From NCBI GenBank assembly GCA_009668925.1, contig SBEK01000019.1:1-30879 (forward strand): a stretch of 30,879 nt of DNA. The letters are read 5' to 3'. A program made the position numbers and the translations under genes. The stretch comes from Deltaproteobacteria bacterium. Lineage in GTDB: Bacteria > Desulfobacterota > Syntrophia > Syntrophales > Smithellaceae. The notes below the pieces were generated by a model, which worked only from the letters and a program-made list of their open reading frames with translations, was not told the DNA's origin and made no database searches. Of the stretch, positions 23,079 to 30,850 are shown in pieces (the stretch's first letter is position 1; every line of letters starts with the position of its first letter).

Positions 23079-23447
23079 ATGACAACATTATTAACGATCA
23101 TACACGTGATAGCCTGTATTACGTTGATATTAATCGTCTTGCTTCAGGCGGGCAAGGGAGCGAATATGGGCGCCGCTTTCGGCGGATCAAGCCAGACTGT
23201 TTTCGGTTCCAGCGGCGCGGGGACATTTCTGGGAAAAATGACGGCAGCCGTAGCGATCATCTTCATGCTGACGTCTATTTCACTAACCTATACGGCTACT
23301 AAGAAAACGTCGGGGCTCATGGAAGGCGTATCGACTCCCGCAACCAAGCAAACCCTTCCGGCATCTCCGAAACCTGCCGCAGTGCCGGCCGCGCCTACCC
23401 AGGTGCCGGGTACTGCGAAAACACCGGCTGCACCGGCAGCGAAGTAA
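23079..23447 (+). CDS. secG: Preprotein translocase subunit SecG
   Basis: Small inner-membrane component of the SecYEG protein-export channel, 122 residues. Two hydrophobic spans (about 2-20 and 58-78) flank the conserved loop with LLQAGKGANMGAAFGGSSQTVFGSSGAGTFLGKMT. The tail of about 40 residues is rich in Pro, Ala and Thr (PASPKPAAVPAAPTQVP), as in many Desulfobacterota and unlike the short E. coli protein. AAAGGA precedes ATG 23079. A tRNA-Leu gene follows about 90 bp downstream, a common arrangement near secG. Confidence 0.93.
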   Translation: MTTLLTIIHVIACITLILIVLLQAGKGANMGAAFGGSSQTVFGSSGAGTFLGKMTAAVAIIFMLTSISLTYTATKKTSGLMEGVSTPATKQTLPASPKPAAVPAAPTQVPGTAKTPAAPAAK

Positions 23448-23537
23448 AATGAGTTCTTTTCAGACCCGCGAACCGATTCCTGTTTCTCAGAGAGGCCTTG
23501 AACGGGGATGGGTGAAAGTGTTTAATGTTCTTATGCT

Positions 23538-23623
23538 GCCGAAGTGGTGGAATTGGTAGACACGCTATCTTGAGGGGGTAGTGAGCACCGCTCGTCCGGG
23601 TTCAAATCCCGGCTTCGGCACCA
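23538..23623 (+). tRNA. tRNA-Leu (anticodon GAG), CCA encoded
   Basis: An 86-nt class II tRNA. The acceptor arms GCCGAAG and CTTCGGC pair fully, followed by discriminator A and encoded CCA (23621-23623). The D-arm has TGGTGGAATTGGTAGACACGC. The anticodon stem CTATC/GGTAG closes the loop TTGAGGG, with anticodon GAG at 23572-23574, which reads CUC and CUU leucine codons. A short variable arm (TGAGCACCGCTC) and a TTCAAATCC T-loop are present. Sequence closely follows bacterial tRNA-Leu(GAG). Confidence 0.96.
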
Positions 23624-23659
23624 TTAAACATCGCCGCTTCCGAAACCGCAATGCGCGGA

Positions 23660-24499
23660 TCAGCCTAATATCCGTTCAATCGCCGAGCCGTATCGTTTAT
23701 ACTTTTCAGGAGATAAGATATCCTGAAGGGCTTCTTTCTTTTGCACCAATTCGGCCAGCACATCATCAGCCAGAAACATGAACACCGCGCAGTTGGTTTC
23801 TTTGGCCTGTTCGAAACGCCAGACATAGAGCTTCTTGAGCCGTTCCTTTTGTTCGCGCTCCAGCGCATAGTATCCCTTGATTTTCACGTAGCCGTGCCGG
23901 TCAAACGTCCGTTCCTGCCAGGTGGCGGCGGCGATCTTGGCAAAGGCTTCCGAGGCTGCATCTTCGAGCCCCTTGGCCCGCAGATCGGCTTTCTGCTTTT
24001 CATACAGCTGGGGCAGCAGGGTCACATCCTGGACGGCGTACTCCAGCTGTTCATCGGTCAAGGGGCGATGGTCCCAGCGCGAGCGCTGCATCTTTTTGCT
24101 TTTTTTCAATTCCACGCCGACGAATTCCCTGATCATTTTTTCCAGAGAAAGTTGTTTAAATCCCAAAAGCATCGCTGCGCGGTGCGTGTCAAAAATATTC
24201 TGGAATTCGAATCCGTAATCCCTTTTCAATAAACGGATGTCGTTGTCCGCCGCATGCAGAATTTTCACGACGGACCTGTTTTTCAGGGGTTTGATCAGAA
24301 AAGACAAATCCAGATCAGCGGTGACATCGAGAACGTAAGTTGTCGGGGGGGCGAAAATCTGGATCAGGCAGAGTTTTTCCCTGAAATAACGAAAGGAATC
24401 ATATTCCGTATCGATGCCCAGAATCGAAGCCTGTTTCAAATGCAGAGCGGCTTTGTCGGCTGCTTGGGCCGTATCCACCAGTAACCAGTTCGTACTCAT
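23660..24499 (-). CDS. rnd: Ribonuclease D-like 3'-5' exonuclease
   Basis: Cytoplasmic DEDDy exonuclease of 279 residues, involved in tRNA 3' trimming in characterised cases. Exonuclease motifs are D30-T-E32 (GIDTEYDSFRY), D85/D87 in LHAADNDIRLL, and Y154-x3-D158 in YAVQDVTLL. An HRDC-like region follows at about 205-279 (REQKERLKKLYVWRFEQAKETNCAVFMFLADDVLAEL). It is about 90 residues shorter than E. coli RNase D, which has a second HRDC domain. It is convergent with the adjacent tRNA-Leu gene, whose 3' end is 36 bp from the stop codon. The ribosome-binding site is unclear. Confidence 0.9.
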   Translation of the reverse strand: MSTNWLLVDTAQAADKAALHLKQASILGIDTEYDSFRYFREKLCLIQIFAPPTTYVLDVTADLDLSFLIKPLKNRSVVKILHAADNDIRLLKRDYGFEFQNIFDTHRAAMLLGFKQLSLEKMIREFVGVELKKSKKMQRSRWDHRPLTDEQLEYAVQDVTLLPQLYEKQKADLRAKGLEDAASEAFAKIAAATWQERTFDRHGYVKIKGYYALEREQKERLKKLYVWRFEQAKETNCAVFMFLADDVLAELVQKKEALQDILSPEKYKRYGSAIERILG

Positions 24500-24641
24500 G
24501 AAGGCTACTTAGCCGAAACGGGAATTTAATGCCATATAAATGATGCGCACCACTCGGGCCGATTCCGTCTTGCAGATCTACCTCGCCGGTTTTATTATCC
24601 TATTGTTCTTTACAAAATATAAAGATGTGTTACGGTTGGAC

Positions 24642-24740
24642 CAACCCCCTCGCGGCAAGCTGTCGAGGTGTGAAATGAACGTCACTATTTCGCGGCAAGC
24701 CGCGGAGAATTAACGCTCGTCCCGCGCAAGCGGGGTCAAA
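24642..24740 (+). repeat. Structured interspersed repeat, copy B
   Basis: Inverted partner of copy A at 22064-22162. Hairpins here are CCTCG/CGAGG, TTCGCGGC/GCCGCGGA and CCCGC/GCGGG; several substitutions relative to copy A preserve or improve pairing. A palindrome GGTTGG-A-CCAACC (24634-24646) lies at its left edge. It occupies most of the leader of the hydrolase gene, ending about 27 bp before its start. Confidence 0.75.
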
Positions 24741-24767
24741 CGTCGCTTAAGGTGAGGCTTGGCGTCA

Positions 24768-25571
24768 ATGGTCTTAAGAAAACAATGTTTCTTTCTGATT
24801 CTGCTTTTGTGTTTGGGAGGCTGCAATATGCAAAATAGATTTCTTTATTTTCCGAATGATGAGTGGCCGTCCGCTCAAATGCTTGCTGCCGAAAACATGG
24901 TGCTCTGGCAGACAACGTCATCAGATTATCGGGGACTCATCGCGGCGGGTAACGCCCCCGCGACCAGCGGGACCATGATTATTTTTCACGGCAATGGCGG
25001 CACCGCTTTCGACCGGGGATTCTATCTCGGGCCATTGAAGGAGCTGGGTTACCGGGTTATCCTGGCTGAATATCCGAAATACGGCGGCCGTCCGGGCAAG
25101 GTGGGGGAGAAACCGTTTGTCGCCGACGGCCTGGAAACGGTTCGGCAGGCGCACGAGCAATATGGAGATCCGCTCTATCTTCTTGGAGAGTCCCTGGGCT
25201 GCGGCGTCGCCGCCGCGGTCGTTTCGCAAACCCCGGTCCCCGTGGCCGGCATCATTCTCATTACGCCCTGGGACACGCTTGCGGCTGTGGCCAAACATCT
25301 GTTTCCCTTTCTGCCGGTGAACCTGTTTTTGACCGACAAGTATGACAGCATTGCCAATCTGCAATCATTTAAAGGCAATATCTCGGTTGTCGGCGCCGAG
25401 CGCGATGAAATCCTTCCCATCCAACATGCGCATAATTTATATGCGAATTTACCCGAAGGCAGAAAACGTATGTGGGTGATCAGGGGCGCCGGCCACAACG
25501 ATTGGCCGTTTCATGTGGACGACTCTCTGTGGCGGGAAATGACCGACTTTGTCAAAGCCGGTAAACAATAG
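24768..25571 (+). CDS. Lipoprotein alpha/beta hydrolase (serine hydrolase)
   Basis: Protein of 267 residues. A lipoprotein signal ends in the lipobox L16-G-G-C19, so it is probably anchored to a membrane facing the periplasm. The core has HGNGG (oxyanion region, about 74-78), the nucleophile Ser142 in LGESLG, a candidate Asp213 in GAERDEILP and His243 in GAGHNDWP, the complete catalytic triad order of alpha/beta hydrolases of the BEM46/FrsA-like group. The substrate is unknown; esters or peptides are possible. ATG 24768 is chosen because AGGTGAGG lies 11 nt upstream; an in-frame TTG at 24759 is too close. It begins a plus-strand run with an SDR and a nitroreductase. Confidence 0.88.
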   Translation: MVLRKQCFFLILLLCLGGCNMQNRFLYFPNDEWPSAQMLAAENMVLWQTTSSDYRGLIAAGNAPATSGTMIIFHGNGGTAFDRGFYLGPLKELGYRVILAEYPKYGGRPGKVGEKPFVADGLETVRQAHEQYGDPLYLLGESLGCGVAAAVVSQTPVPVAGIILITPWDTLAAVAKHLFPFLPVNLFLTDKYDSIANLQSFKGNISVVGAERDEILPIQHAHNLYANLPEGRKRMWVIRGAGHNDWPFHVDDSLWREMTDFVKAGKQ

Positions 25572-25610
25572 ACGATCGCGGAGGCCAAATGAATACAAAA
25601 AGAGAGCGCG

Positions 25611-26375
25611 TTGATTACCGGAGCGACGTCCGGAATCGGCAACGAGTTTCTCCGGATTTTTGCCGAAAGGGGCTATGACCTTTTCCTGATGAGCCGCAAT
25701 GAGGAAAAGATGAACGGGATCAGGAAGAAATTTGCAGACGTCTGCGGCAGTGCCGTGCGGACGATGCGCATTGATCTGGCCAAACCGTCGGCCGCCGGCA
25801 GGGTATATGAAGAAACGGTTGCTCAGGAGATTGAAATCCAGATGCTCGTCCATAATGCCGGCGTCGGGCTTGCCGGCCTTCATGCCGATCTGGATGCGGG
25901 CAAAGTGAAGGAGATGATTCAGCTCAATGTAATCACCCTGGCCGAGTTGTGTTCGCTTTTCGGCCGGGGAATGAAAGAGCGCGGAGGCGGCTTCATCCTG
26001 AATGTCGCTTCGGCGGCCGCCTATCAGCCCACACCCTATACCGCGGTCTACGGCGCGACAAAAAGTTATGTGCTCAATTTTCCCGAGGCGCTGGCCAAAC
26101 AGAGGAAAGACTACAATGTCGCCGTGACGTGCCTGTCGCCCATATCCACCGATACGAACTTCTTTGATCATGTCGGCGTCGAGGGGGTTCGTGAAAGGAA
26201 GAAGGGGATCTGGGCAAAAAAGAATCTGATGGAATCGCGGGAAGTCGCCGAAATCGGCGTCCAAGCGTTATTGGCTGAGAAACTGTCCGTGATTGCCGGC
26301 ACCGCGAACTCATTGCTCGCCTTCAGCAACCGGCTGGTCCCCGCTGCGACGCCGCCGGCATTTCCAAAAAGCTGA
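25611..26375 (+). CDS. Short-chain dehydrogenase/reductase, apparent 5' frameshift
   Basis: NAD(P)-dependent oxidoreductase of the classical SDR family, 254 residues in the intact part. The nucleotide-binding motif TGATSGIG is right at the start, followed by NAG in HNAGVGLAG, the Ser in NVASAAAYQP and the YxxxK in VYGATKSYV. The only usable in-frame start, TTG 25611, removes most of the first beta strand. A good GGAGG site precedes ATG 25589, which is in the wrong frame; removing one A from the run of five at 25597-25601 would restore MNTKESALITGATSGIG. So either there is a one-base error or a frameshift. The family reaction is oxidation or reduction of an alcohol or ketone; the substrate is unknown. 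Confidence 0.82.
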   Translation: MITGATSGIGNEFLRIFAERGYDLFLMSRNEEKMNGIRKKFADVCGSAVRTMRIDLAKPSAAGRVYEETVAQEIEIQMLVHNAGVGLAGLHADLDAGKVKEMIQLNVITLAELCSLFGRGMKERGGGFILNVASAAAYQPTPYTAVYGATKSYVLNFPEALAKQRKDYNVAVTCLSPISTDTNFFDHVGVEGVRERKKGIWAKKNLMESREVAEIGVQALLAEKLSVIAGTANSLLAFSNRLVPAATPPAFPKS

Positions 26376-26412
26376 TGAAGCAGGCGATCGGCGACTAGAG
26401 AAGGCAAATTCC

Positions 26413-27171
26413 ATGTCAAATAACAGATACGATGCGAACCGGTTTTTTCTGAAAGATTCGATTCGCAAACAAATTGATTTTTCGCGTACAGCCCAGAACC
26501 GGGGACTGCCCGCACCACCCTGCCAAAAACTCTGCCCGCCCGACGCACCGAGGATTGGCCTGCCTGACGGCGCCGTTGCGCTCAGGCGTTATGGTATGAT
26601 GCCGGTCAGCGCTGTTATCGCTTTGCGTGAAAGCGTTCGTCAATACAGCGCCGCTCCATTGGCGCTGGAAGAACTTTCCGCTTTGCTGTGGGCGACACAG
26701 GGTGTCCGCCGGATTCTGTCGTCCGAATCCGCGTTGCGCACGGTCCCCTCGGCGGGTGCGCGTCACTGTTTTGAAACGTATCTGGTCGTGAATCGTGTAG
26801 AGACATTATCGGCAGGCCTTTACCGTTACCTGCCTTTCGACCGGCAACTTGCGCAGCTGAGACTTGACGATCAGATCGGCCGCAAAGCGGCTATGGCCTG
26901 CTTTGGGCAGGATTTCATTGCCCAGGCCGCCGTGACTTTTTTCTGGACGGTGATTCCTTCGCGGATGGAATGGCGCTACGACCTCGCCGCACATAAGGTC
27001 ATGGCCATTGACGCCGGTCATGTCTGCCAGAATCTTTACCTTGCAGTCCAAAGCATTGGTGCGGGCGTCTGCGCGATTGCTGCTTACGATCAGGAGGCGT
27101 GCGATGATTTGCTTGGTGTTGACGGCGATGATGAGTTCGTCGTCTATCTGGCGCCGGTCGGGAAAAAATAG
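26413..27171 (+). CDS. SagB/ThcOx-type nitroreductase family oxidoreductase
   Basis: FMN-dependent oxidoreductase of 252 residues. SagB-type features are the ALRESVRQYSAAPLALEELSALLWATQGVRR core, the RTVPSAGARHCFETYLVVNRVE segment and AIDAGHVCQNLYLAVQSIGAGVCAIAAYD near the C-terminus. An N-terminal extension of about 60 residues contains KLCPPDAPRI. In thiazole/oxazole-modified peptide systems SagB oxidises azolines, but no precursor peptide, YcaO or cyclodehydratase gene is nearby, so a stand-alone role is more likely. ATG 26413 has GAGAAGG upstream. It follows the SDR by 37 bp. A strong hairpin follows the stop codon. Confidence 0.87.
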   Translation: MSNNRYDANRFFLKDSIRKQIDFSRTAQNRGLPAPPCQKLCPPDAPRIGLPDGAVALRRYGMMPVSAVIALRESVRQYSAAPLALEELSALLWATQGVRRILSSESALRTVPSAGARHCFETYLVVNRVETLSAGLYRYLPFDRQLAQLRLDDQIGRKAAMACFGQDFIAQAAVTFFWTVIPSRMEWRYDLAAHKVMAIDAGHVCQNLYLAVQSIGAGVCAIAAYDQEACDDLLGVDGDDEFVVYLAPVGKK

Positions 27172-27192
27172 GGGCAAATGATTATTTGCCCC
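27163..27192 (-). terminator. Rho-independent terminator of the cytochrome-flavoprotein operon
   Basis: GGGGCAAAT (27171-27179) and ATTTGCCCC (27184-27192) form a perfect 9-bp stem with a 4-nt loop. Read on the minus strand it is followed by TATTTTTTCC, a normal U-tract, and it lies just after the cytochrome stop codon. It also overlaps the stop of the convergent nitroreductase. Confidence 0.68.
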
Positions 27193-27220
27193 TAGGGGTG
27201 AAATGATTTTTCCATTCCTG

Positions 27221-27964
27221 CTATTTTGGTTTGCCTGCTCCCTGAATCTTCATTTCAAATTTTTGATGGCAGCTGAGACAATAGACTTTGGATTCACTGT
27301 GCGCCTTGTGACAGACCGTGCAGGCAATCTCGCCCAGGTGCGACTTGTGCGGATTGCGGTCTTTGAACTCGGCGGGCTCCGTCTTTTTCGCTAATTGATC
27401 CATCGGTCCATGGCACTCGAGACATTTCCCGTTTGCCACGGTGGCATCGGGCGCCGGCAATTCCTTTCCATGGCAGTTCGCGCAGGAAATATAGCCTTTG
27501 GCATGGAGGTTGTCCATGTACTCCGATGATGCCCAGGACGTGAAAATATCTCGCAACAGATCTAGATCTTCTTTGGTCGGAGCTCCCCATGATCCCTTGA
27601 CGCCAGTCAAACCGAATTTCTTCCCGGCCGACCATGGATGGCAGGCCATGCAATCAAGCTTTCCCTTGGGGGGCAGGTGTCCCCTGTGAATACGTGTGGA
27701 AAAAGCATTCTTCCTTTCCGTACCCGCCATCCCGGGTTGATGACAGGTCGTGCAGGCGGAGAGCTCGCTGCCTTTCACCGGCGGATGGCCCTGCGGAACC
27801 AGGGTGGAAAAATCAGCATGGCAGGTTTTACAGGAAGCCTTGGCCTGTGCGGGCGCTTTGACCGTTTTGGCGGGCTTTGCCGCTTCCACGCTGTAGCTGT
27901 CCAGAGCTGCATGTCCCAGAGCAAACGCCACCGCGACTAATAGGAGAAACCAGAATTTTTTCAT
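27221..27964 (-). CDS. Periplasmic heptahaem c-type cytochrome
   Basis: Exported cytochrome of 247 residues with a Sec signal (about 1-29) and seven CxxCH haem motifs: C45, C71, C105, C161, C181, C215 and C229. The last four, with C-x-x-C-H-G spacing, GEIACTVCHKAHSE and YCLSCHQKFEM, match the tetrahaem domain of Shewanella flavocytochrome c3 (GEVACTSCH...YCDSCH from memory). The N-terminal three haems are additional. It probably passes electrons to the flavoprotein encoded just upstream (61 bp), doing in two polypeptides what Fcc3 does in one. Many extra His residues can serve as axial ligands. The operon ends with a terminator directly after this gene. Confidence 0.9.
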   Translation of the reverse strand: MKKFWFLLLVAVAFALGHAALDSYSVEAAKPAKTVKAPAQAKASCKTCHADFSTLVPQGHPPVKGSELSACTTCHQPGMAGTERKNAFSTRIHRGHLPPKGKLDCMACHPWSAGKKFGLTGVKGSWGAPTKEDLDLLRDIFTSWASSEYMDNLHAKGYISCANCHGKELPAPDATVANGKCLECHGPMDQLAKKTEPAEFKDRNPHKSHLGEIACTVCHKAHSESKVYCLSCHQKFEMKIQGAGKPK

Positions 27965-28024
27965 GTATCACTCTCCTGTTCGATCAGCGGGCGCCCCAGG
28001 TGCCTATGAGACGCCCGCCTGTTC

Positions 28025-29599
28025 TTAGGCCTTGGATTTTTCCTTTGCCGCATTGGTTCCCGCGACACGGCCGAAAGAAACCGCGTCCGGGATGGCGTTG
28101 CTTCCCAGACGATTGGAGCCGTGTACGCCGCCGGCCACTTCACCTGCCGCGTAGAGGCTGGGGATGGCCTTCCCGAAAATGTCAATCACCTGCGCCTGCG
28201 GATTAATCCTTACGCCGCCCATCGTATGGTGAATCGCCGGCCACTGGGCAAGAGCGTAGAATGGCCCCTGTACCATGGGGATCATTACTTTTGTTATGGG
28301 CTTGTTGAAATCAGGATCTTTCCCGTCCTCAATATATTTATTGTGCTTGTTAATGGTTTCGACAAGGGCATCAACCGGAATGTTGATTTTTCCCGCCAGT
28401 TCCGCGATGGTATCGGCCTTGATGAACCGGCCCTTCGCAATACCCGCGGCGACTTCTTCATTGGAACCGCCCATCTTCAAAACCATCGCATCGCTGAAGA
28501 TGGAGTACGTCGGTTTCGCGTTTGGACCCAGATTGATCTGGGCAAAAGCGCAGACATCGCGACGTTCAAGTTCATTTACAAAACGCTTTCCCTGTTTGGA
28601 AACATAGACGATACCGTAACCGGGACCATTAAACGGATAAACGGCCGGTGTATCGAGGATACCGGTTTCCGCTTCGGCAAAAGGATAGAGTTGGATGAAA
28701 TTCATCTGTAAGGTATCGGCGCCAACATATTGGGCAAAGCGGATCGTTTCGCCGGTGGCGCCCGGATGGTTCGTACAATTGAAGGTGTCAACCAGCCGAG
28801 GGTTATGGGCCAGTCTCATTTTCAGATCGCGGCTGAATCCGCCCGAGGCCAGAATAACGGCCTTTTTTGCTTTGATATTGAGTGTCCGTCTGCCGCGTTT
28901 AACCTCGACGCCGATAACGGGACTGTCCGGATCGACATCCTTGCGCCAGATCCAGGTGACTTCGCTGTTGAGAACCATTTTGGCCCCGCGTTTTTCCGCT
29001 ATCTTGCGAAGGGCTTCCGTGTATTCCCGCCCCACGCCGGCTACGGCCGAATGTGTTCTGTAGGCCGTATGGCCGCCTGCCCGTGTAACCGTAGGCCGGA
29101 TTTGTGCGCCGCCTTCATCAATCATCCAGTTCAGGGCGGGCGCCGCGCCGTTGGCCATCACTTCCACCAGTTCCGGCAGGTTGTAATAATCCCCGCCTTT
29201 GATGGTGTCATTCACATGCTGCGAGGGACTGTCGTCACCCAGATTCAAATTCTGACGATAATGGAATTTACTGTCCCACGCTGCATAAACGCCACCGTTG
29301 ATGATGGAGTTGCCCCCGTAGGTGGGCATTTTTTCGAGAATAATCGTTTTGGCCCCTCCTCCGGCAGCCTCCGCCGCCGCAGCCTGACCGGCAAAACCGG
29401 ACCCGACAATGACCACATCCCACGTTTCGTCCCATTTGGTGGGCATTTTCTTGAGCGCCGCCTGTGCCGTCCCTGGTGCTGCCAGATTGAGAGCGAATCC
29501 GCCCGTCATGGCTACCGCGCTCAAGGCAACAGCCCCCTTCAAAACGGAACGTCTGCTGACGGTTGCCCTGCTTTCATTTTTAGCATTTTCTTCTTTCAT
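28025..29599 (-). CDS. Tat-exported FAD flavoprotein, fumarate/urocanate reductase family
   Basis: Periplasmic flavoprotein of 524 residues with a twin-arginine signal (SRRSVLKG, residues 15-22, hydrophobic run, cleavage near 47). The FAD Rossmann motif GSGFAGQ is at 66-72. By alignment from memory to Fcc3, the proton donor Arg (R347 in ELERRD), His458 in HHTMGG and Arg497 in GSNRLGSNA are kept. The position of Fcc3 His365 is Tyr305 (FIQLYPF), and the Thr377-Glu378 pair is not kept, so the substrate is probably not fumarate; a urocanate- or other enoate-like substrate is more likely. No haem motif is present; electrons would come from the cytochrome downstream. AAGGAGGT is a perfect ribosome-binding site. 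Confidence 0.9.
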   Translation of the reverse strand: MKEENAKNESRATVSRRSVLKGAVALSAVAMTGGFALNLAAPGTAQAALKKMPTKWDETWDVVIVGSGFAGQAAAAEAAGGGAKTIILEKMPTYGGNSIINGGVYAAWDSKFHYRQNLNLGDDSPSQHVNDTIKGGDYYNLPELVEVMANGAAPALNWMIDEGGAQIRPTVTRAGGHTAYRTHSAVAGVGREYTEALRKIAEKRGAKMVLNSEVTWIWRKDVDPDSPVIGVEVKRGRRTLNIKAKKAVILASGGFSRDLKMRLAHNPRLVDTFNCTNHPGATGETIRFAQYVGADTLQMNFIQLYPFAEAETGILDTPAVYPFNGPGYGIVYVSKQGKRFVNELERRDVCAFAQINLGPNAKPTYSIFSDAMVLKMGGSNEEVAAGIAKGRFIKADTIAELAGKINIPVDALVETINKHNKYIEDGKDPDFNKPITKVMIPMVQGPFYALAQWPAIHHTMGGVRINPQAQVIDIFGKAIPSLYAAGEVAGGVHGSNRLGSNAIPDAVSFGRVAGTNAAKEKSKA

Positions 29600-29737
29600 A
29601 GTATGACCTCCTTCCTTTATTTACATCGACTTAAGACACCGGGGATACTTACCCCCCGCTTATCTGGATCATGACCCATCGTCTGATGATTTAGAGCCGC
29701 AAACCTTGTTCCTTTTCTCAAGGTGGTAAGACGGGCG

Positions 29738-30283
29738 TCACTTTAATACCGGCTTCGGAAGGTCCAGAAGGATCTGATGAGCCCAGGCAACATAGCCTTC
29801 CAGCATTTTTATTTTCTCGGAAGCAAATGCTCGTATCTCAGCGTCCAATCCTTTTTGCGCTTCCTGTCGGTAACGAATTACCAGAAAGTTATTTTCGTCT
29901 TCCATCAGGCTGATATAATCCCGATCGAATTCAGCGCCGAATTTCTGTGAAAAAAATTGAGTGGCGTTGAGGCGCGTTGCGTTGTTGTCGGGTGCAAGAG
30001 ACAGACCCTTCTGCCTGGCCAGAAGATTCAATGCCTCAAGATGCCTTCGGTAATCATCCGCCATTTGGACGCCATACTTCCCGACATCACTGCTGGCCGC
30101 CTGTTTCTGGGCAAGCTCGCCCAACAGGATCATCCAGGAGACGCTGTTTGCCGCTTGCTGCAAAAAAAGTTTATCATCATGACGGTCTGTGTTGTCCGCG
30201 ACCGTTCCTCCGGGAAGTGCGCTGGAAATGATCAGAAAAAAGAAAGCAAGCGCTGCCAAAGAAGAAACTTTGCTTACCGACAT
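29738..30283 (-). CDS. DUF4142-family exported protein
   Basis: Exported protein of 181 residues with a Sec signal (about 1-28). The mature part fits DUF4142: DKLFLQQAANSVSWMILLGELAQKQAASSDVGKYGVQMADDYRRHLEALNLLA, then a second long helical pair ending YVAWAHQILLDL. The family is ferritin-like in predicted shape and of unknown function; some relatives are called stress-related. A GGGGAAAG site precedes ATG 30283. It starts 27 bp after the PLD-like gene stop, so the two are probably co-transcribed. The 138-bp gap to the flavoprotein gene holds only weak hairpins. Confidence 0.8.
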   Translation of the reverse strand: MSVSKVSSLAALAFFFLIISSALPGGTVADNTDRHDDKLFLQQAANSVSWMILLGELAQKQAASSDVGKYGVQMADDYRRHLEALNLLARQKGLSLAPDNNATRLNATQFFSQKFGAEFDRDYISLMEDENNFLVIRYRQEAQKGLDAEIRAFASEKIKMLEGYVAWAHQILLDLPKPVLK

Positions 30284-30310
30284 GGCGACTTTCCCCGGCC
30301 AATGGTGATG

Positions 30311-30850
30311 TTAATATTTTTCTGAATGTTTCCGATGATTAACCCAGTTATCGCGGTAAATTTTCGCCAATTCATCAGATCGCAGCAAAAGGAGGTTTTC
30401 GGCGTTCATCTCTTCTGAAGCGGCGTTGATACTGAAAGAGCCGGTCATAATAATTTTCTTGTCGATGATGATAATGCGATTGTTCATGACGGCGTGTCTT
30501 CCGTCCAGATAGACGGGAATGCCGGCATTAGCCATCATCGTCGAAGGCGTAAAGCCTTCCTGACGTTCGGACTTATCCAGAATGACCTCAACCTTTACCC
30601 CTGCCTTGTGCGCAGCGATGAGCGCCTGCGCTGCAGGTACGGAACGAAACGAATAAGCCATGATCAGAATTTCAACACGCGCTTGAGCGATGGTCTTCAG
30701 TGCCAGATCGGTACATCCGCCGTTGGGACTGAAACAGACCCGGTCGGGTGTCTCATCCAGAGATGCGAGGGGAGCGGCCTGAAGATCACTTTCCAGAGGA
30801 AGATACGTGAGCAGAGCACACAGGCAAACTACTATAATCCGCTTCTTTAT
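30311..30850 (-). pseudogene. Phospholipase D/Nuc-like protein with degenerate HKD motif and no normal start codon
   Basis: Coding frame for a single-HKD PLD-like protein of about 179 residues. It opens with a signal peptide (KKRIIVVCLCALLTYL) and then VCFSPNGGCTDLALKTIAQA, VEILIMAYSF and KVEVILDKSERQ, which match the Nuc/PLD domain. The frame has no ATG, GTG or TTG before Met64 (30661), so the ATG at 30661 would delete the signal and first beta strands. An ATA codon at 30848-30850 sits exactly where MKKRII would start; it is probably a mutated ATG. The HKD signature H-x-K-x4-D reads N123-x-R125-x4-D130 (GSF follows), so both catalytic residues are substituted. Sequence upstream stops in all three frames. 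A decayed or non-catalytic protein is likely. Confidence 0.7.

Noticed and set aside
22064..24740. The repeat pair as a composite transposon carrying nth-secG-tRNA-rnd
   Set aside because: No transposase, no target-site duplication seen, and the cargo is housekeeping.
26413..27171. SagB-type gene as part of a thiazole/oxazole-modified peptide cluster
   Set aside because: No YcaO, cyclodehydratase, precursor peptide or dedicated transporter nearby.
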